Positions 13,194 through 25,200 of a stretch of 64,000 bases of DNA are shown piece by piece; the stretch's first letter is position 1, and every line of letters starts with the position of its first letter. Source of the DNA: Rotaria sp. Silwood1 (Eukaryota > Rotifera > Eurotatoria > Philodinida > Philodinidae); NCBI GenBank assembly GCA_905250075.1, contig CAJNOP010000017.1, positions 2,714,770 to 2,778,769 of the forward strand. Direction: 5' to 3'. The translations under genes and the position numbers were made by a program. Under the pieces are notes generated by a model that worked only from the letters and a program-made list of their open reading frames with translations, did not search any database and was not told the origin of the DNA.

Positions 13194-13905
13194 AACTATT
13201 GTCCATTTCAAAATCGAATGTGCTCCACTGTTTTTTGAATAATTCGAGAACACAAGTAGCTAGAGACCTGCGGTTTTCACCAATCGAAAGAGGAGACCGG
13301 GGCACGTCTTTTTCTTCGATAATGTATGAGAGGAAATCCTTTTAAAACTAATTATTTTCGAAAAGCATATAAAAGAAGACATAAAAATGACCTGACCTCT
13401 CGATAATATTTTGATTTTGACCTTTGATTTAGATAGAGGAACTTCAAGTCTATTATTCAAGATACAATGCAGATTGATTCTCTTATTAAATTCTAACATT
13501 AAGCAAACTGGGTCATGTATTTATATAAGCAAATAATAGGGATTTTTTCTAATTTTTTACTAAATTTTTTCATTTTTTAATATAGTACCTTGACATTTCG
13601 ATGGAAATGTAATGAAAAGTAAGAAAGCGTATTATATCTTGAACTATAGATTTGACGTCCCTCTATCTAAATCAAAGATCAAGATCAAAATATTATCGAG
13701 AGGTCAGGTCATTTTCATGTATTCTTTTATATGCTTTTCGAAAATAATTAGTTTTAAAAGGATTTCCTCTCATACATTATCGAAGAAAAAGACGTGCCCC
13801 GGCCTCCTCTTTCGATTGGTAAAAACCGCAGGTCTCTAGCTACTTGTGTTCTCGAATTATTCAAAAAATAGTGGAGCACATTCTATTTTGAAATGGACAA
13901 TAGTT
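13194..13905. mobile_element. foldback element, copy A
   Basis: A near-perfect inverted repeat. The left arm runs from 13194 (AACTATTGTCCATTTC) to about 13480; the right arm runs from about 13620 to 13905 and is its reverse complement with few differences. Open frames of 79 and 75 codons on opposite strands (13260-13499 and 13612-13839) are the same arm read twice, so they are not evidence of a protein. A diverged relative lies at 58636-59234. No transposase is present, so this would be a non-autonomous foldback or MITE-like element. Target-site duplications were not identified. Confidence 0.65.
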
Positions 13906-13917
13906 ATCGAACATTAA

Positions 13918-14071
13918 GTAGTATTGACCATGATGAAGACTATGCAAACGCTGAAGATCAACTAGTAACTATTTTTGAAGATGGAAAATTTCTACATGAA
14001 TATTCGCTGGAAACAAGACGAGCTACGTGCGATATTGATATTGATCGGCTAGATATTATGCATGTCAAGTA
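13918..14071 (+). pseudogene. NAMPT-like C-terminal tail (orphan exon or fragment)
   Basis: An open stretch ending in TAA at 14069-14071 reads EDQLVTIFEDGKFLHEYS followed by LETRRATCDIDID. This resembles the last ~40 residues of nicotinamide phosphoribosyltransferase (pattern DLLHTVFKNGK..KSYSFDEIRK). NAMPT makes nicotinamide mononucleotide in NAD salvage. No other NAMPT exon is visible within several kb upstream, and the fragment begins right at the edge of foldback copy A. It is therefore probably a relic cut off by rearrangement or insertion, unless the rest of the gene lies across an unusually large intron. The match is short and made by eye. Confidence 0.3.
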
Positions 14072-16388
14072 AACAGATTGCTTTTTTGTAATAAGCTTTT
14101 TTTCATTTTGATATCTGTAATAATCTTGATCCATCTTTTTGATTATCATGAATGATGATTAAAATATTGAAAGAAACCATTATAATAACCTTGATTTATC
14201 TTTTCCATTATTCGATTTTAGAATATGAATACTAAAAGCTCAAAATGATTTGAAAATACAACATTTTATTGAATATGTTATCTTAGTTGATAAATCAGTT
14301 TTACTCAATTCGCATATTTATGTGGTAGCAGTTTTTGACGAATATTGAATATCTTCATCATTTTAAAGTGAACCTATTTTCTTTTTAGGCTGTGTGAGTG
14401 AGTGTGGATGTCGGAGTGAAAGTACTTATGTACGTGAGCAGTACATGGAGGGAAAAGCAGATTTTGACGTTTAAAATCTCTTAAAATCTTTTAAAATATT
14501 CAAATCTTAAAATCCGCTTTTTTCTCCTTGAGCTTGTGTCACCCTTTTACGAACACTTATTCTATCAAATTCATTACAGCAGGTATTAATACACAATTGA
14601 AATAAAAGAATAAAAAGTTCGACACTTCTAATAGTTTCATTTGTAGTTACTTGATTGAGAATAATCCACAGGCAACGTTTTACTACCTGGGTATATCAAA
14701 ATGAGTTGATCTGCTATTTTTTGAATAATTAAGTAGTATCGTTTAAAAAATTTTTCCAAGTGAAACAACCAAAAAAGAACGAAATTCTTTGATAGTAATC
14801 AAAGAGATAGATTAATTAATTGCAAGACTATTTCTTGTAGTAGAAAATAAAACAGGTTGTTGCAAATAGAATATTCTTGTTTAACTTTCAAGGTAGTCAA
14901 ATTTACAGTTGAATGTCTGCTAGATTGTGGTGGAGAATAGAGCAAAAGAATTGACAGCTAAATATGGATGAAAATTTTGCAAGAACTAGAAAGAATACAA
15001 TTTTCAAATCAATATGTAAAGCACAAATCTGCTCCTTATGAATAAACATCTTAATCGATTTTTACATTAATCAATTTCTTTAATAAAGAAAGAACTATAG
15101 GCACAAAATTGAAAATAAATATTACTTTAAAATTGTGATCTTGATAATACTTTTCAACTCTATTTTTCTTCTCTATTTGAATTAAAAACATGCATAAGAG
15201 AAAGCTCAAGTGAAAAGTGCCACATTAAATGCTTCCATCATTTCACCTGATTCTTGCGTTTGACGCTGCAAAGTTATCACCAAAACAAAATGAAAATATT
15301 TGAACGTGATAGTGGAATTCAAATCAATTACTATTAAGTTTGATTTGAATAAAATTCATCATTATGAGTGATTTTCGTTTTGGTTTAGAATAATCTAAGA
15401 TGATATGCTCTTTTCAAATTCTAACTATTAGTTATTTCGTTTGATCCTCCTCTTTAATCTAAGAGATATTCGATTGCATTAGAAGTCAAATAAAACCATT
15501 CTCTTCGTGATTGTGTGTTTTCTTTTCTATTACAACTGATTGTCTGTGACGAAATTTTCTTGCAAAAAACAGACCAACGACGAAATACCTTGTGAGACAT
15601 CATCAAGAATCAGTGAATGCAACAATCAACAATAACGGATCACGTCAATGTTCTTGAGCTCATGATTCAAAATGATCGCTTAATTATCTCACACATCCCT
15701 TGACACGAAGTGTATAAAGTCTTAAGATCTATTTGCGAGTGTCAATGTGGATGCAAGTGTTGTCTCAACGGCACTCACACACATCCACAACCACGTCAAC
15801 CAGCAGAAAGTGGATATTTGATAACTTCAAAAGCACCTGTATCGTGATGTGTTTCAACGTATTTGACGCATGGCTGAAGTTAGGTAAAAACTGGTTTTGT
15901 ACGTTGAAATTTTTCAAGTTTTAACGTTTTTTTTTCTGTAGAGTTTTTCACTGATACATTTTGGAAGAAAATATATATTGTAGAACTTTTCTTTTGTTAA
16001 GATCTTCAAAAAGCATTACTTGTTAATGACCGAAACTGCTCTTCGTAGTTAGTATTGACTTTCTCTATAAAGCAGTTTGTAGAGTATGGGACTTGTTTTT
16101 TTCATAGAGATATAAGTGAGTGATTGAAAAAGAAATGTCTTTCCAACTGGTTGGTGTGAAAGGTAGAAGAAAAAGAGTATGCTGATTCACATGGCTTTTT
16201 TTCTTTCCTTCCAAGGCCTGCATTTTGTATTTTTTCACCAAAAACAGCGCAATTTCTTACTGCGTAAAAGAGAAATGATCTACAATACACAGGGGTAATG
16301 CGTACAATTTTTTTTCTTATAGCTTGCTGCGTTATATCTTTCTCGAACAGCAAAAATTATTTCGAAACCGATCGTTCAAACATCCAAC
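14072..16388. other. intergenic, no gene seen
   Basis: AT-rich, with no coding stretch I can support. It should contain the promoter of the IF1 gene near its right end. Confidence 0.4.
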
Positions 16389-16712
16389 ATGTTACGTACA
16401 CTGGGAAATTCTTCGATGCGACAAACTACACGTATTCTTCGTTGTCCTCGATTTGTATCAACGAATCCAACAGCTGGTTCAATCAATGAAGCTCATGATA
16501 AGTTTGCAGAACGTGAACAAGCTTTGGAGAATGCTTATTTTCGTAAACATAACGAAGAACTTTTAGCAAAATTACGTCACCACCATCAATTCTTGGAAAA
16601 TCAATCTGATGAAATAGAACGTGAACAAAAACGTATCGAAGAAGAAATCAAACGATTAGAGAAACATCGTGAAGAATTGATGAAAATACATCTGAAAAAA
16701 AAGAATCAATGA
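16389..16712 (+). CDS. ATP5IF1: mitochondrial ATPase inhibitory factor 1 (IF1)
   Basis: Single-exon gene of 107 residues; the family is usually about 80-110. The N-terminus (MLRTLGNSSMRQTTRILRCP) is basic, hydroxylated and lacks acids, as in a mitochondrial presequence. The core NEAHDKFAEREQALENAYF matches the IF1 inhibitory segment (F.KREQAEE..YF), then comes a His-rich stretch LRHHHQFL where vertebrate IF1 has its pH-sensing histidines. The C-terminal half (about residues 65-103) is a charged coiled coil for dimerisation. IF1 binds the F1 part of ATP synthase and blocks ATP hydrolysis when the matrix becomes acidic. The start is the first ATG in frame and gives a proper presequence. A polyadenylation signal follows at 16825. 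Confidence 0.9.
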   Translation: MLRTLGNSSMRQTTRILRCPRFVSTNPTAGSINEAHDKFAEREQALENAYFRKHNEELLAKLRHHHQFLENQSDEIEREQKRIEEEIKRLEKHREELMKIHLKKKNQ

Positions 16713-16824
16713 ACAGAAAAACGCTTTCAAGTTGATTAGACAGTTATCTTTGTGTATATATTCTTTCATTGACACCGTTATGATCCATTTCTCTTCGAAA
16801 TTGTGCACTTTCTTGTTGAGTTAG

Positions 16825-16830
16825 AATAAA
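16825..16830 (+). terminator. polyadenylation signal of IF1
   Basis: AATAAA about 110 bp after the IF1 stop codon, followed by AT-rich sequence and then the assembly gap. Confidence 0.5.
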
Positions 16831-16849
16831 GTTGATAAATGATCAAAAC

Positions 16850-16949
16850 NNNNNNNNNNNNNNNNNNNNNNNNNNNNNNNNNNNNNNNNNNNNNNNNNNN
16901 NNNNNNNNNNNNNNNNNNNNNNNNNNNNNNNNNNNNNNNNNNNNNNNNN
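16850..16949. other. assembly gap (100 N)
   Basis: Exactly 100 N, the usual placeholder for a gap of unknown size between contigs. Order and distance across it are therefore not guaranteed. Confidence 0.95.
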
Positions 16950-18180
16950 GTAAAAGCTATCATTTTAGTATTTCTTTGCGTTCTAAAGATGCTTAATTCA
17001 GTTCCTCGTAAACGCAATACAAGAATTTACCTTGAATTGATTACTTGGTGAAGCAACTCTATTCAGAGAACTTAGTGTGAAATGAGTAACTAATGTTAAG
17101 TGCTCGCGTTGCCAATGTTGTAAAAAATGATTTGACCGAGTTTTTCAGAACTCAACAACAAAGTTGACAAATTATTCAATATACTTTCAGTTCGATCTAG
17201 AATGTACTTCAGTACTTATCAAGTTATTCGAACATGCAACGAATGCAAGAGTGAAAATGAATATACAGTACACTATTTTGCTATCCATCATAAATCTGTC
17301 ATGAGAGAAATTATCTACTTATCAGTGAATATCATTTTTGGCACGAACATACTAAGATGCAAACCTGAATTCTATAAGTATTACAATACAAGAAGTGATT
17401 ATTGGCATCGAGCGGTATGTTGAGATATGTTGACCGAATTCTAACTATGGAGATGATATCATAAGCCAAACAATTATCAGCACAGCAATGTTTGAAAAAG
17501 CTCAGCGCACTATTAATGATCCTACTCATGAAGAACTATTCCCCGCAGAACTGAATTAGCGATTCTATACTTCCATCAAATCAAAGAAAAACTAAAATCA
17601 ATACAGTTATAATTTGAATTCTGTTGTGCATGACGATATTAGCACAATTTTTCTTCCATTCGAACTTGAAAGTTCGGAGATATAGCAACAAGTTGAGAAT
17701 ATAGGTGTTGGTGACTAAAAGGTCAAACCTTCACACCTAACACCCACATTCATAGATGCATCTGCTTTTATTTTCCACATAGTATCATCAGGATGACATT
17801 TTAATATATTAACATATGTTCACGTGAACGACGGTTGGAGTTTCAACTTATTATGTAAGAAAGCTGGAACCTTCCAATAAGTGAAGAGCTATAGAATAAA
17901 TTCCGAAAGTGCTGTAAAATTATTTGTTGATGGTATCCGACAATGAATATGGGTGGTGTTTGCTGATTACCTTTCTGAATAAAATGATCATTTCAAAGAT
18001 TTGTAAAATTTTCAATATGTATCATGTTGACATAAACATGTTTTACATTTGACACTTGGTTAATGTGAATATGAGTTACTCATTGCCAAAAACTTAACTG
18101 GATGAGTATTTTTTTTTATAAAACTTCCTCTATTTTATTTCAATTATTCAACTTTCGTCTTCTATGAAAAATCATTCCTG
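16950..18180. other. intergenic, no gene seen
   Basis: AT-rich. Open frames at 17202-17423 and 17332-17529 overlap on opposite strands and show no family resemblance. Confidence 0.4.
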
Positions 18181-19329
18181 TTATGATGAGTTCAACAAAG
18201 ATGATTCAAGTTCTCTGAATCTGTTGAGCCGACGTCGTGCATAGGAGCCATAGTCATGGTCAAGTTTAGCGTAACAAACTTGAACAGGACCCCAAAGTCC
18301 ATAGCAAAAATGAGATAAGGCATAAAACTGATCGATGAGATGACATATCTTTTCTTGATCGTCAAATTTCAAGCCTCCTGTTCCGAAATAAATTTTAAGC
18401 CAATTACTTTGCTCATCTCTCGTTGGACATCGGTCGAAATCGATTTAATTAACACCTGCATATTCAACAAAATGGTTAACCACGTCAAATAGAGCAAGTT
18501 GATTGCAGAATATTCGAAATCGATGAACGAAACTGTATCTGATAATGAATCGTAGAGAACATTTTTACAGAGAACATCGCTATGACATAGAACCAAAACA
18601 ATGCCATATTGAGGATTAGGAATAAGTCGAGGTAATACGTCTTGTTCTATCCAATCAACGTCAGATGAACGAGAGTTCAAGTATATAACAAAGAGACCAA
18701 TCCTAGAAAATATTCGTGTTAAAGATGATTTCAATAAGGTCTGTTTGAAGAACTATTGACGACACCATCTGCCAAAGCCTTTCACATTGTGCAATGCATC
18801 TTTCTCTTTAGTTATATTTATTTACCTTCTAGTCAATCATTGTCCTTTTCAATTGACGTGAAAATTTTCGCATTAATGGAACGAGACATGGCTTTTGATT
18901 CATATTTTCGATTGACAACGAGTGAATTTTGGTCATTTGACAAGCAATGAGTGAAGCAATCCTCATGTTTCTAATGTCATCTCTTGAACAAATTTCACCG
19001 GAAGCAACTTCGTGGTTTATTTCATTGGTGAATTGAAGAAGAACGGGTTGAGCAAGTTTATATTGCGAAAGCATACATAAAGTGTCTATCTCGAGATCAC
19101 GATCAATGAATTCTTCTGTTTTTAATCAAAATATCTTGACAACTAGTGCTTTTGACGGATCTGAATTATCAAAAAGATCAAAAATTGTATTGATGATACC
19201 ATCAGTGAATTGACGCAAATGAGTATTGAATGGAGACCAGTTGGGACGAAGAGATGCAATTAGTCGAAACATGTCTGTTGAGAGAGACGACACTGAACGC
19301 GTCATAGACGAGGAGAGAGATCGATTCAT
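18181..19329 (-). pseudogene. broken choline/ethanolamine kinase
   Basis: Reads right to left as a choline/ethanolamine kinase. The N-terminal part (from ATG 19329) contains RPNWSPFNTHLRQFTDGIIN, like the FTDGITN region of ethanolamine kinase; the catalytic loop is VLCHSDVLCKN (normally CHNDLLCKN, with the catalytic Asp kept); then SFIDFEYS, and a C-terminal part ending in TAA at 18181. It is disrupted. There is an in-frame TGA at 19126-19128, with LKTEEFIDRDLEID continuing in the same frame after it. A frame change occurs near 18850, and a further stop (TGA) lies just after it in the restored frame. A one-base loss near 18494 follows, and then a TAA at 18445-18447 between AGVN and IDFDRCP. 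A probable short intron remains near 18736-18820, pointing to a gene duplicate rather than a retrocopy. The normal enzyme phosphorylates ethanolamine or choline in the Kennedy pathway. Confidence 0.75.
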
Positions 19330-22289
19330 CGAAAACGAATCAAATTAAGTAAATAACAATTTGTTCGAATTATAATTCCATACTTGGTGTGCCGTAATAC
19401 TTTTTCTTTTGTTAATAAGCAAGATGAGCGAATGTACAAAAAAAATAAGACTGTACTCATTATATCTGTTCACTTTTATGTTAGAGATAGAATTGAATAT
19501 CGTGTTATATATGCAAATAATTATTTCTCTAATAACAACGATGATAAGCCGAAAATGTCGATATGTGCACACGAATAGAACAAGTCATACAAAAAACTTT
19601 CATCAAAAAACAAAAAAAAAAACAACATATATTTTGACGATATAAAATCTTCTTGTCAAGAAGAAATAAAAGAAAGCGCTATATCTTATCTATCGGTAGT
19701 GCTTTTCTTTCAGGTACATCGAACTTAGCAGTATGGAAGAGTGTCTTATAAGAAATGTCCAGATATTGGTTTGACTAATTTGGTTAAGCATTTATTAACT
19801 CAATTATTTATTAAACAAAGTCGAAAATTTGTCTTTTTATTAATGAATAGTACCTTACTTTTTATATCACAGAACATTACTCTAGAGTTTCAATCACTTT
19901 TGTACACTTTTGATATTTTTGCTCCGAAGATAATCGAGTATGACGTTCATGCAAAATCAAAATAATCGTAGCATGTATGAATCAATAAGCTGCTTGTTCA
20001 AATATTTGTCTTCTCTTACAAAAGGAACGTTATAAACACATCAAAAAGAAAAATTAATATATGCAATGTCTCACACACAGATGTGTTCTATACCAGAACC
20101 TGACAGAATTTCAATGATCACATATGTAGTGAAAATTTTGCAGTTCGGTATTTCGTTCGATCCATTTACATATTATAAATTGTTCATCATTGACTTTGTG
20201 TGATTGTTTAATTACTGTACCTATTAATGTTTTCTTCATTCTATTGAAAAGTTATAGTAGATCAGTAACTGATGATGAATAAATTTCGAGTTGTTCGGTA
20301 TAAGTAAACGAATGACAAAATGTGTTAATATCATTTTAACACAACCTATGAAGTCTACACTAGAAATCATTGCGTTTTATGTAGATGAATATTGAGCGAT
20401 CTTTTTTCCCGAAATGGTTATGGAATAAAGAAATTTTAAGTAGACTAAAGGACAGAAGAAGTGCCTGGGTGTATTAAAAAAATGTTTGGCTTTTGAATGC
20501 TTTCTTCGAGTCGAAAAAGATGTTTTCCTGCTCAAGAAACATTGTTTGTATTTGTTTTGTAGAATGGCGCATCAGAAATTATTTCGCTCACAGATGATTA
20601 AGGAATTGTCCAAGCTCTCTGAAACGACTATGATAACAAGTTAGGTAAACAAATGCTTTGAGCATTTTAGGTCATTTGCATGATACTAAACGACCATATT
20701 TTTTATACTCCATTTGATTCTCCTCGATGCAATCCATCTAATAGTAGGTGACACTTGATGCTTCGAACACAAACTCTTTAGCTGATATTCAATGAATAAT
20801 AGAGAAAAAATGCACCACTTGAGTTTGTTCGAAACTCACTTACAATATTTTTTTGCCTCTGTTACACTCACAATAAAAATACAATGCGCTTATATATACG
20901 AATGATAAGAACAAACGGCAGAGGCAGCTAAAGGCAATTAATGTCAAAGAATAGAGATCAACCAACTGAAATAATAGTATTTAAAAGATATCAGACAATC
21001 ATAGATATGATCAAAGGAAAAGGATAAGAACAAAGAGATCGAAGTACATGTAACAGCAGTGCCTTATAACTGTTAGACCACGAGTCTGACATTAGCGAGT
21101 CAATCAAGGAGTCACTTTGCTAGTGCATGATTCCATCTTGTGGCAAATATTTTTTGAGAGAGACAATCTTTTTTTTTGCAAATTTTTCAAAGAATTAAAG
21201 TAAACGAGTGCATACAAAGAAATACGATGATTTATGGAGACAAAAACGAGTACTTGCTATATTCGTACACGATGATTGCATATGGGGTCAGTTTTACTCT
21301 ATATTTCTTCATATATATGATTCTATTGCTTCGTATACAATCACGAAAATATGCACTCGTAATACTAAACTCTGTGAACCGTCAAAATACACTTGTATAT
21401 GACTCAACACAGTTGTTTACGAATGTATTCCCATTTTGTTTTCTTCGTCCTAGATATGTCCTAATTACTATTTAATGCGCCTAATGTCAAATAAACCAAA
21501 TGATATATATACATATGCATACATATACATGGATCATTCAAAATACAAAACACTAATAAAAAATCACTCATTTTTATAGATATAAGTATGTGCTTAAAAA
21601 ACGACAATATGATCAAGAGACGAAAAAGTCTTCAAGCCTTGTGATATCCCGCTGCTTAAAACTTGTACATCGCTTCGTGAAGGAACAGTATATCATTGTG
21701 ATCTGAAAATCTTTGCTTTGAATAGATCAATGAAATTGTTAATGCGAATTTAAGAAGTATTTCTCTCATTCTATTCTCTTAATAAAAGTAAGAAAACTGT
21801 CATATTACAATATTTTGAAATTGAAAAGATAACTTAGTATAATAAATATTATTTATATGTAATGAAAAACAAATAGAAGTAGTTATTATTCGACTTTTAT
21901 TTATTATCCTAAAGAATGAGTGAAAGTAGAAAACAGCAATATGTACAATGTATTGAACAGATTGTGAACACATATTACAATAAGAGAAACTAAGAAGAAG
22001 AAAAACATACCAAGGCAGCATATAAACAAGCAGAATTAGTATATAAAAGTTGAAATTAATAACTCATATTAACGACTGATAAATGAAATAAAAATCTAAC
22101 TGAAGATAAATCTCATGATCATTACTAGATAATCAAAAAGATGTAAAAAGAACAACGACAAAAAGTAATTAATAAAAGCGAGAATAATTTTATACTGAGA
22201 CCTATTAATAGATGAATGTTATTTTCATTCAGTGGAATAAAAAGGAACACAAAAACAAGTTTATATCATATCTGAAAATATTTTTCAAT
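19330..22289. other. intergenic, no gene seen
   Basis: About 3 kb of AT-rich DNA without a convincing coding region. Open frames of 60-100 codons (e.g. 19741-19965, 21176-21475, 21800-22021) overlap on both strands and have biased, low-complexity translations. The right end should hold the 3' UTR of the SPTLC2 gene, which ends at 22290. Confidence 0.4.
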
Positions 22290-25200
22290 TCAAGTATCTC
22301 TTAAACGTCGATGTTGATGTCGCGTTGAATAACGTAATGATATGTCAGTGCCGACTTCATCAATAGCTGATAAAGCCTATAATAAACATAATTAGAATAA
22401 GAAAAAAAACAAAACAACAAAACTTAACGTACAGTATCAAGCATTTGACGTGTATGTGCAGCTGATATACAAAAACGTACACGAGCTTCTAATAATTTTG
22501 TTGCAGGAAATCCAACAGTAACAACAGCAATACCACGACGTAACATTTCTCGATTAAAACAAGTAACTTGTGCAGGCAAATAAAGTAACATTGGAACAAC
22601 AGGCGAATTGTTATTACCATAAACAATAAAACCCATATTGACTAATTTTTGTCGAAAATAAAGCGTATTATCAGCTAATTGACAAATACGTTTTTTGCCT
22701 ATACATGAAATGGATTTATATTGACTTGCTTATACTACATATTTTTTACCTTCTGGACCATTAAGAAGATCAAGAGAAGATATTATTTGTTGAACAATAG
22801 GTGCTGACATGCTTGATGCATATGTATTCGCATGAGAATGAACACGAATATGATCGATGAGAGACTAAAGAAATATCAAACGTTTATGTTTTCATTATAG
22901 AGTCAATAAGAGAAAGGCATTTGTTCGATAGTTATTGAGCTCATTTGAAGTCTATCCTCTGTATACTGTTTCAAACTGAGCATGTTGTTCTATCGTATAC
23001 AGAAAGTTGAACTGGTTTTTAAACAAAAATACCTTTAATGATTGCAGCTTCTTGTCCTAGAAGAAAATCGATATACTTCGTCAGCATATACAACTCTTGA
23101 AAATTTACAGTTGTTTTTTCTTCTGCGAATTTCTTGTCTGTCTATCATGTATTGATTAGTTTAAGTAAAACTAGAGCATAAGTTATATGAAATATATTCG
23201 ATTGTGAGACATAGGAAAATGTCATATTGTCTTTAAATCTATATCACTATTTATCAGCATTTCAAAATAAATAAATTTCTGATTGAAAAAGATGCTTGAA
23301 TAGAGATCATATTTACATAAATCGTGCCATTATAAACTAGTCTTAATTTCATAATTCTATATGAATTATGTTAAATATAGACAAAACAAATGCTTCAATA
23401 CGTTAAAATACACATAATGATTGAAAAAAACATTTCTATACTACTTATCTATTGTATATCATTGAACAATATGGTGAGTTCAAATAGTTCATTTAAGGAT
23501 TGGAAGATTTCAGAATAAATAATTTGTGTTAGATGAGTAACAGAGTTTTCTGTAGGTCAATATAATTGAAGCTATTCTCCTGTATTCAATTCTAAATAAT
23601 GTTCAGGAATGAGTGGCTCTAGCGAGAAATACTTCTGATAAAAGTTTCAGTCTGATATGTCAAACTCGACTGAACTTTCGACTTATTTATAGTCCATTTA
23701 TGACCTTTATCAGAATCTCTATAGGTTTGTTCTTACAAGGTATAAAAAGCTCGGAGTTCTTTCAAATTAAAACCAATACCCGTATGCAGTTTCTATTGAA
23801 ACAGAATTTCGAAATTCGCTTCCATTCATTCGTTATGATCATTTCAGTACATCTGATGTTACAATAGGCAACAAAATTTCACTTCAAAATACAATATCTC
23901 ACTTTCCTCAATACAGAAATCAACTATAAAAAATATTTGTTACATCTTGAACTGAGTGGGAAATGTTACACAATTTTCTGATCTTGAAGGCCGTATTATG
24001 AGAAAATCGGCAGATAAACTTAGACATAGATTTTTTCATTCAAAACTAGAAAAAAAAACATATTGAAATGGCATAAAGAGAATATGTTTAAGTGAAATTT
24101 TTCTAGAGCTCGTACGAGATAATATTAGTTAATATCATCTACTGTGCTTTAACTTAATAAGAACGTTTATTCCATGCTCATACAAATAAAAAAGTAATTT
24201 TCCCAAAGCAAAAAAGCTTTCAAAAAGTCACGAAAATTTCTCGGAAAATATCGTAGTAGGGTTGGAATTTCTTTCGAGAGCCTGTTAACATTTGACCTTT
24301 TTTTCGAGAAACTATATATAGAGAAAAAAACTCGCAGTATCTTTCTATGCTAAAAACTCATCGTCGATTTTTTTTCGAAAAAAATAGATTTTCGGTGAAG
24401 GTGGAGTCCTTAAGTCTTGATAGTATAATTTCTGTCGAAAAATTATTTAATGTATCTACCTTCGTTCCGGCAATGTAGCCACCTGCTGATCCAAAACTTT
24501 TTGTAAATGTTCCCATTAAAATATCAACATCATTTGCATCAACATTAAAATAATCCACGATACCGCGACCAATTTTCCCCATTGCACCAATAGAATGTGC
24601 TTCATCCATATATAAATATGCTTTATATTTCTTTTTAAGTTCAATTAATTGTGGTAATCGACAAATAGATCCTTCCATACTAAATATAAAATCGTAAAAA
24701 AATTAAGAAATTTTCTTAAACAATACTTACCTATATACACCTTCGACTGCAATCACTATTTTTTTCCATGGTCTATTTGTACGTGGATGACCTTGCACAA
24801 TAGCAGTACGTAATTTTTTTTCCAAATCATTCATATCTATTTTGATTTGAATTAATATTAAACTTATTAAATCAAAACAAATAATTTTACCATTATGTGC
24901 AAATGTTTGATAACAAGCACCTGATAAACGTATACCTAATATCAGCGAAACATGATTCAATTCATCACTTAAAATTAAATCTCCCTAAAGAATAATAATA
25001 TAACGAAAACTGTTTTTAGTGTTATGAATCTTACTTTCGATGCTAATACTGGGAGATTTAATGCATTGGTTGCAAAGCCCTACATAAATACATATATACA
25101 TAGAAAATGTTCTTTTATTTTTGTTATTTGAAAAGAATAAACGAACCATGCCAAAGACAATACAACTTTCAACGCCAAGAAATTTAGCAAGAAGTTGTTC

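Noticed and set aside
13260..13839. 79- and 75-codon similar proteins on opposite strands
   Set aside because: They are the two arms of foldback copy A read in opposite directions. The related copy B does not keep a comparable open frame, so coding is not supported.
16778..17051. Open frames running across the 100-N gap
   Set aside because: They consist largely of N and the gap length is a placeholder.
21060..21150. tRNA-like look of the sequence around GACTCGTGGTCTAACAG (reverse strand)
   Set aside because: No cloverleaf or B-box (GGTTCAANNCC) could be formed. No tRNA, rRNA or CRISPR array was found anywhere in the window.
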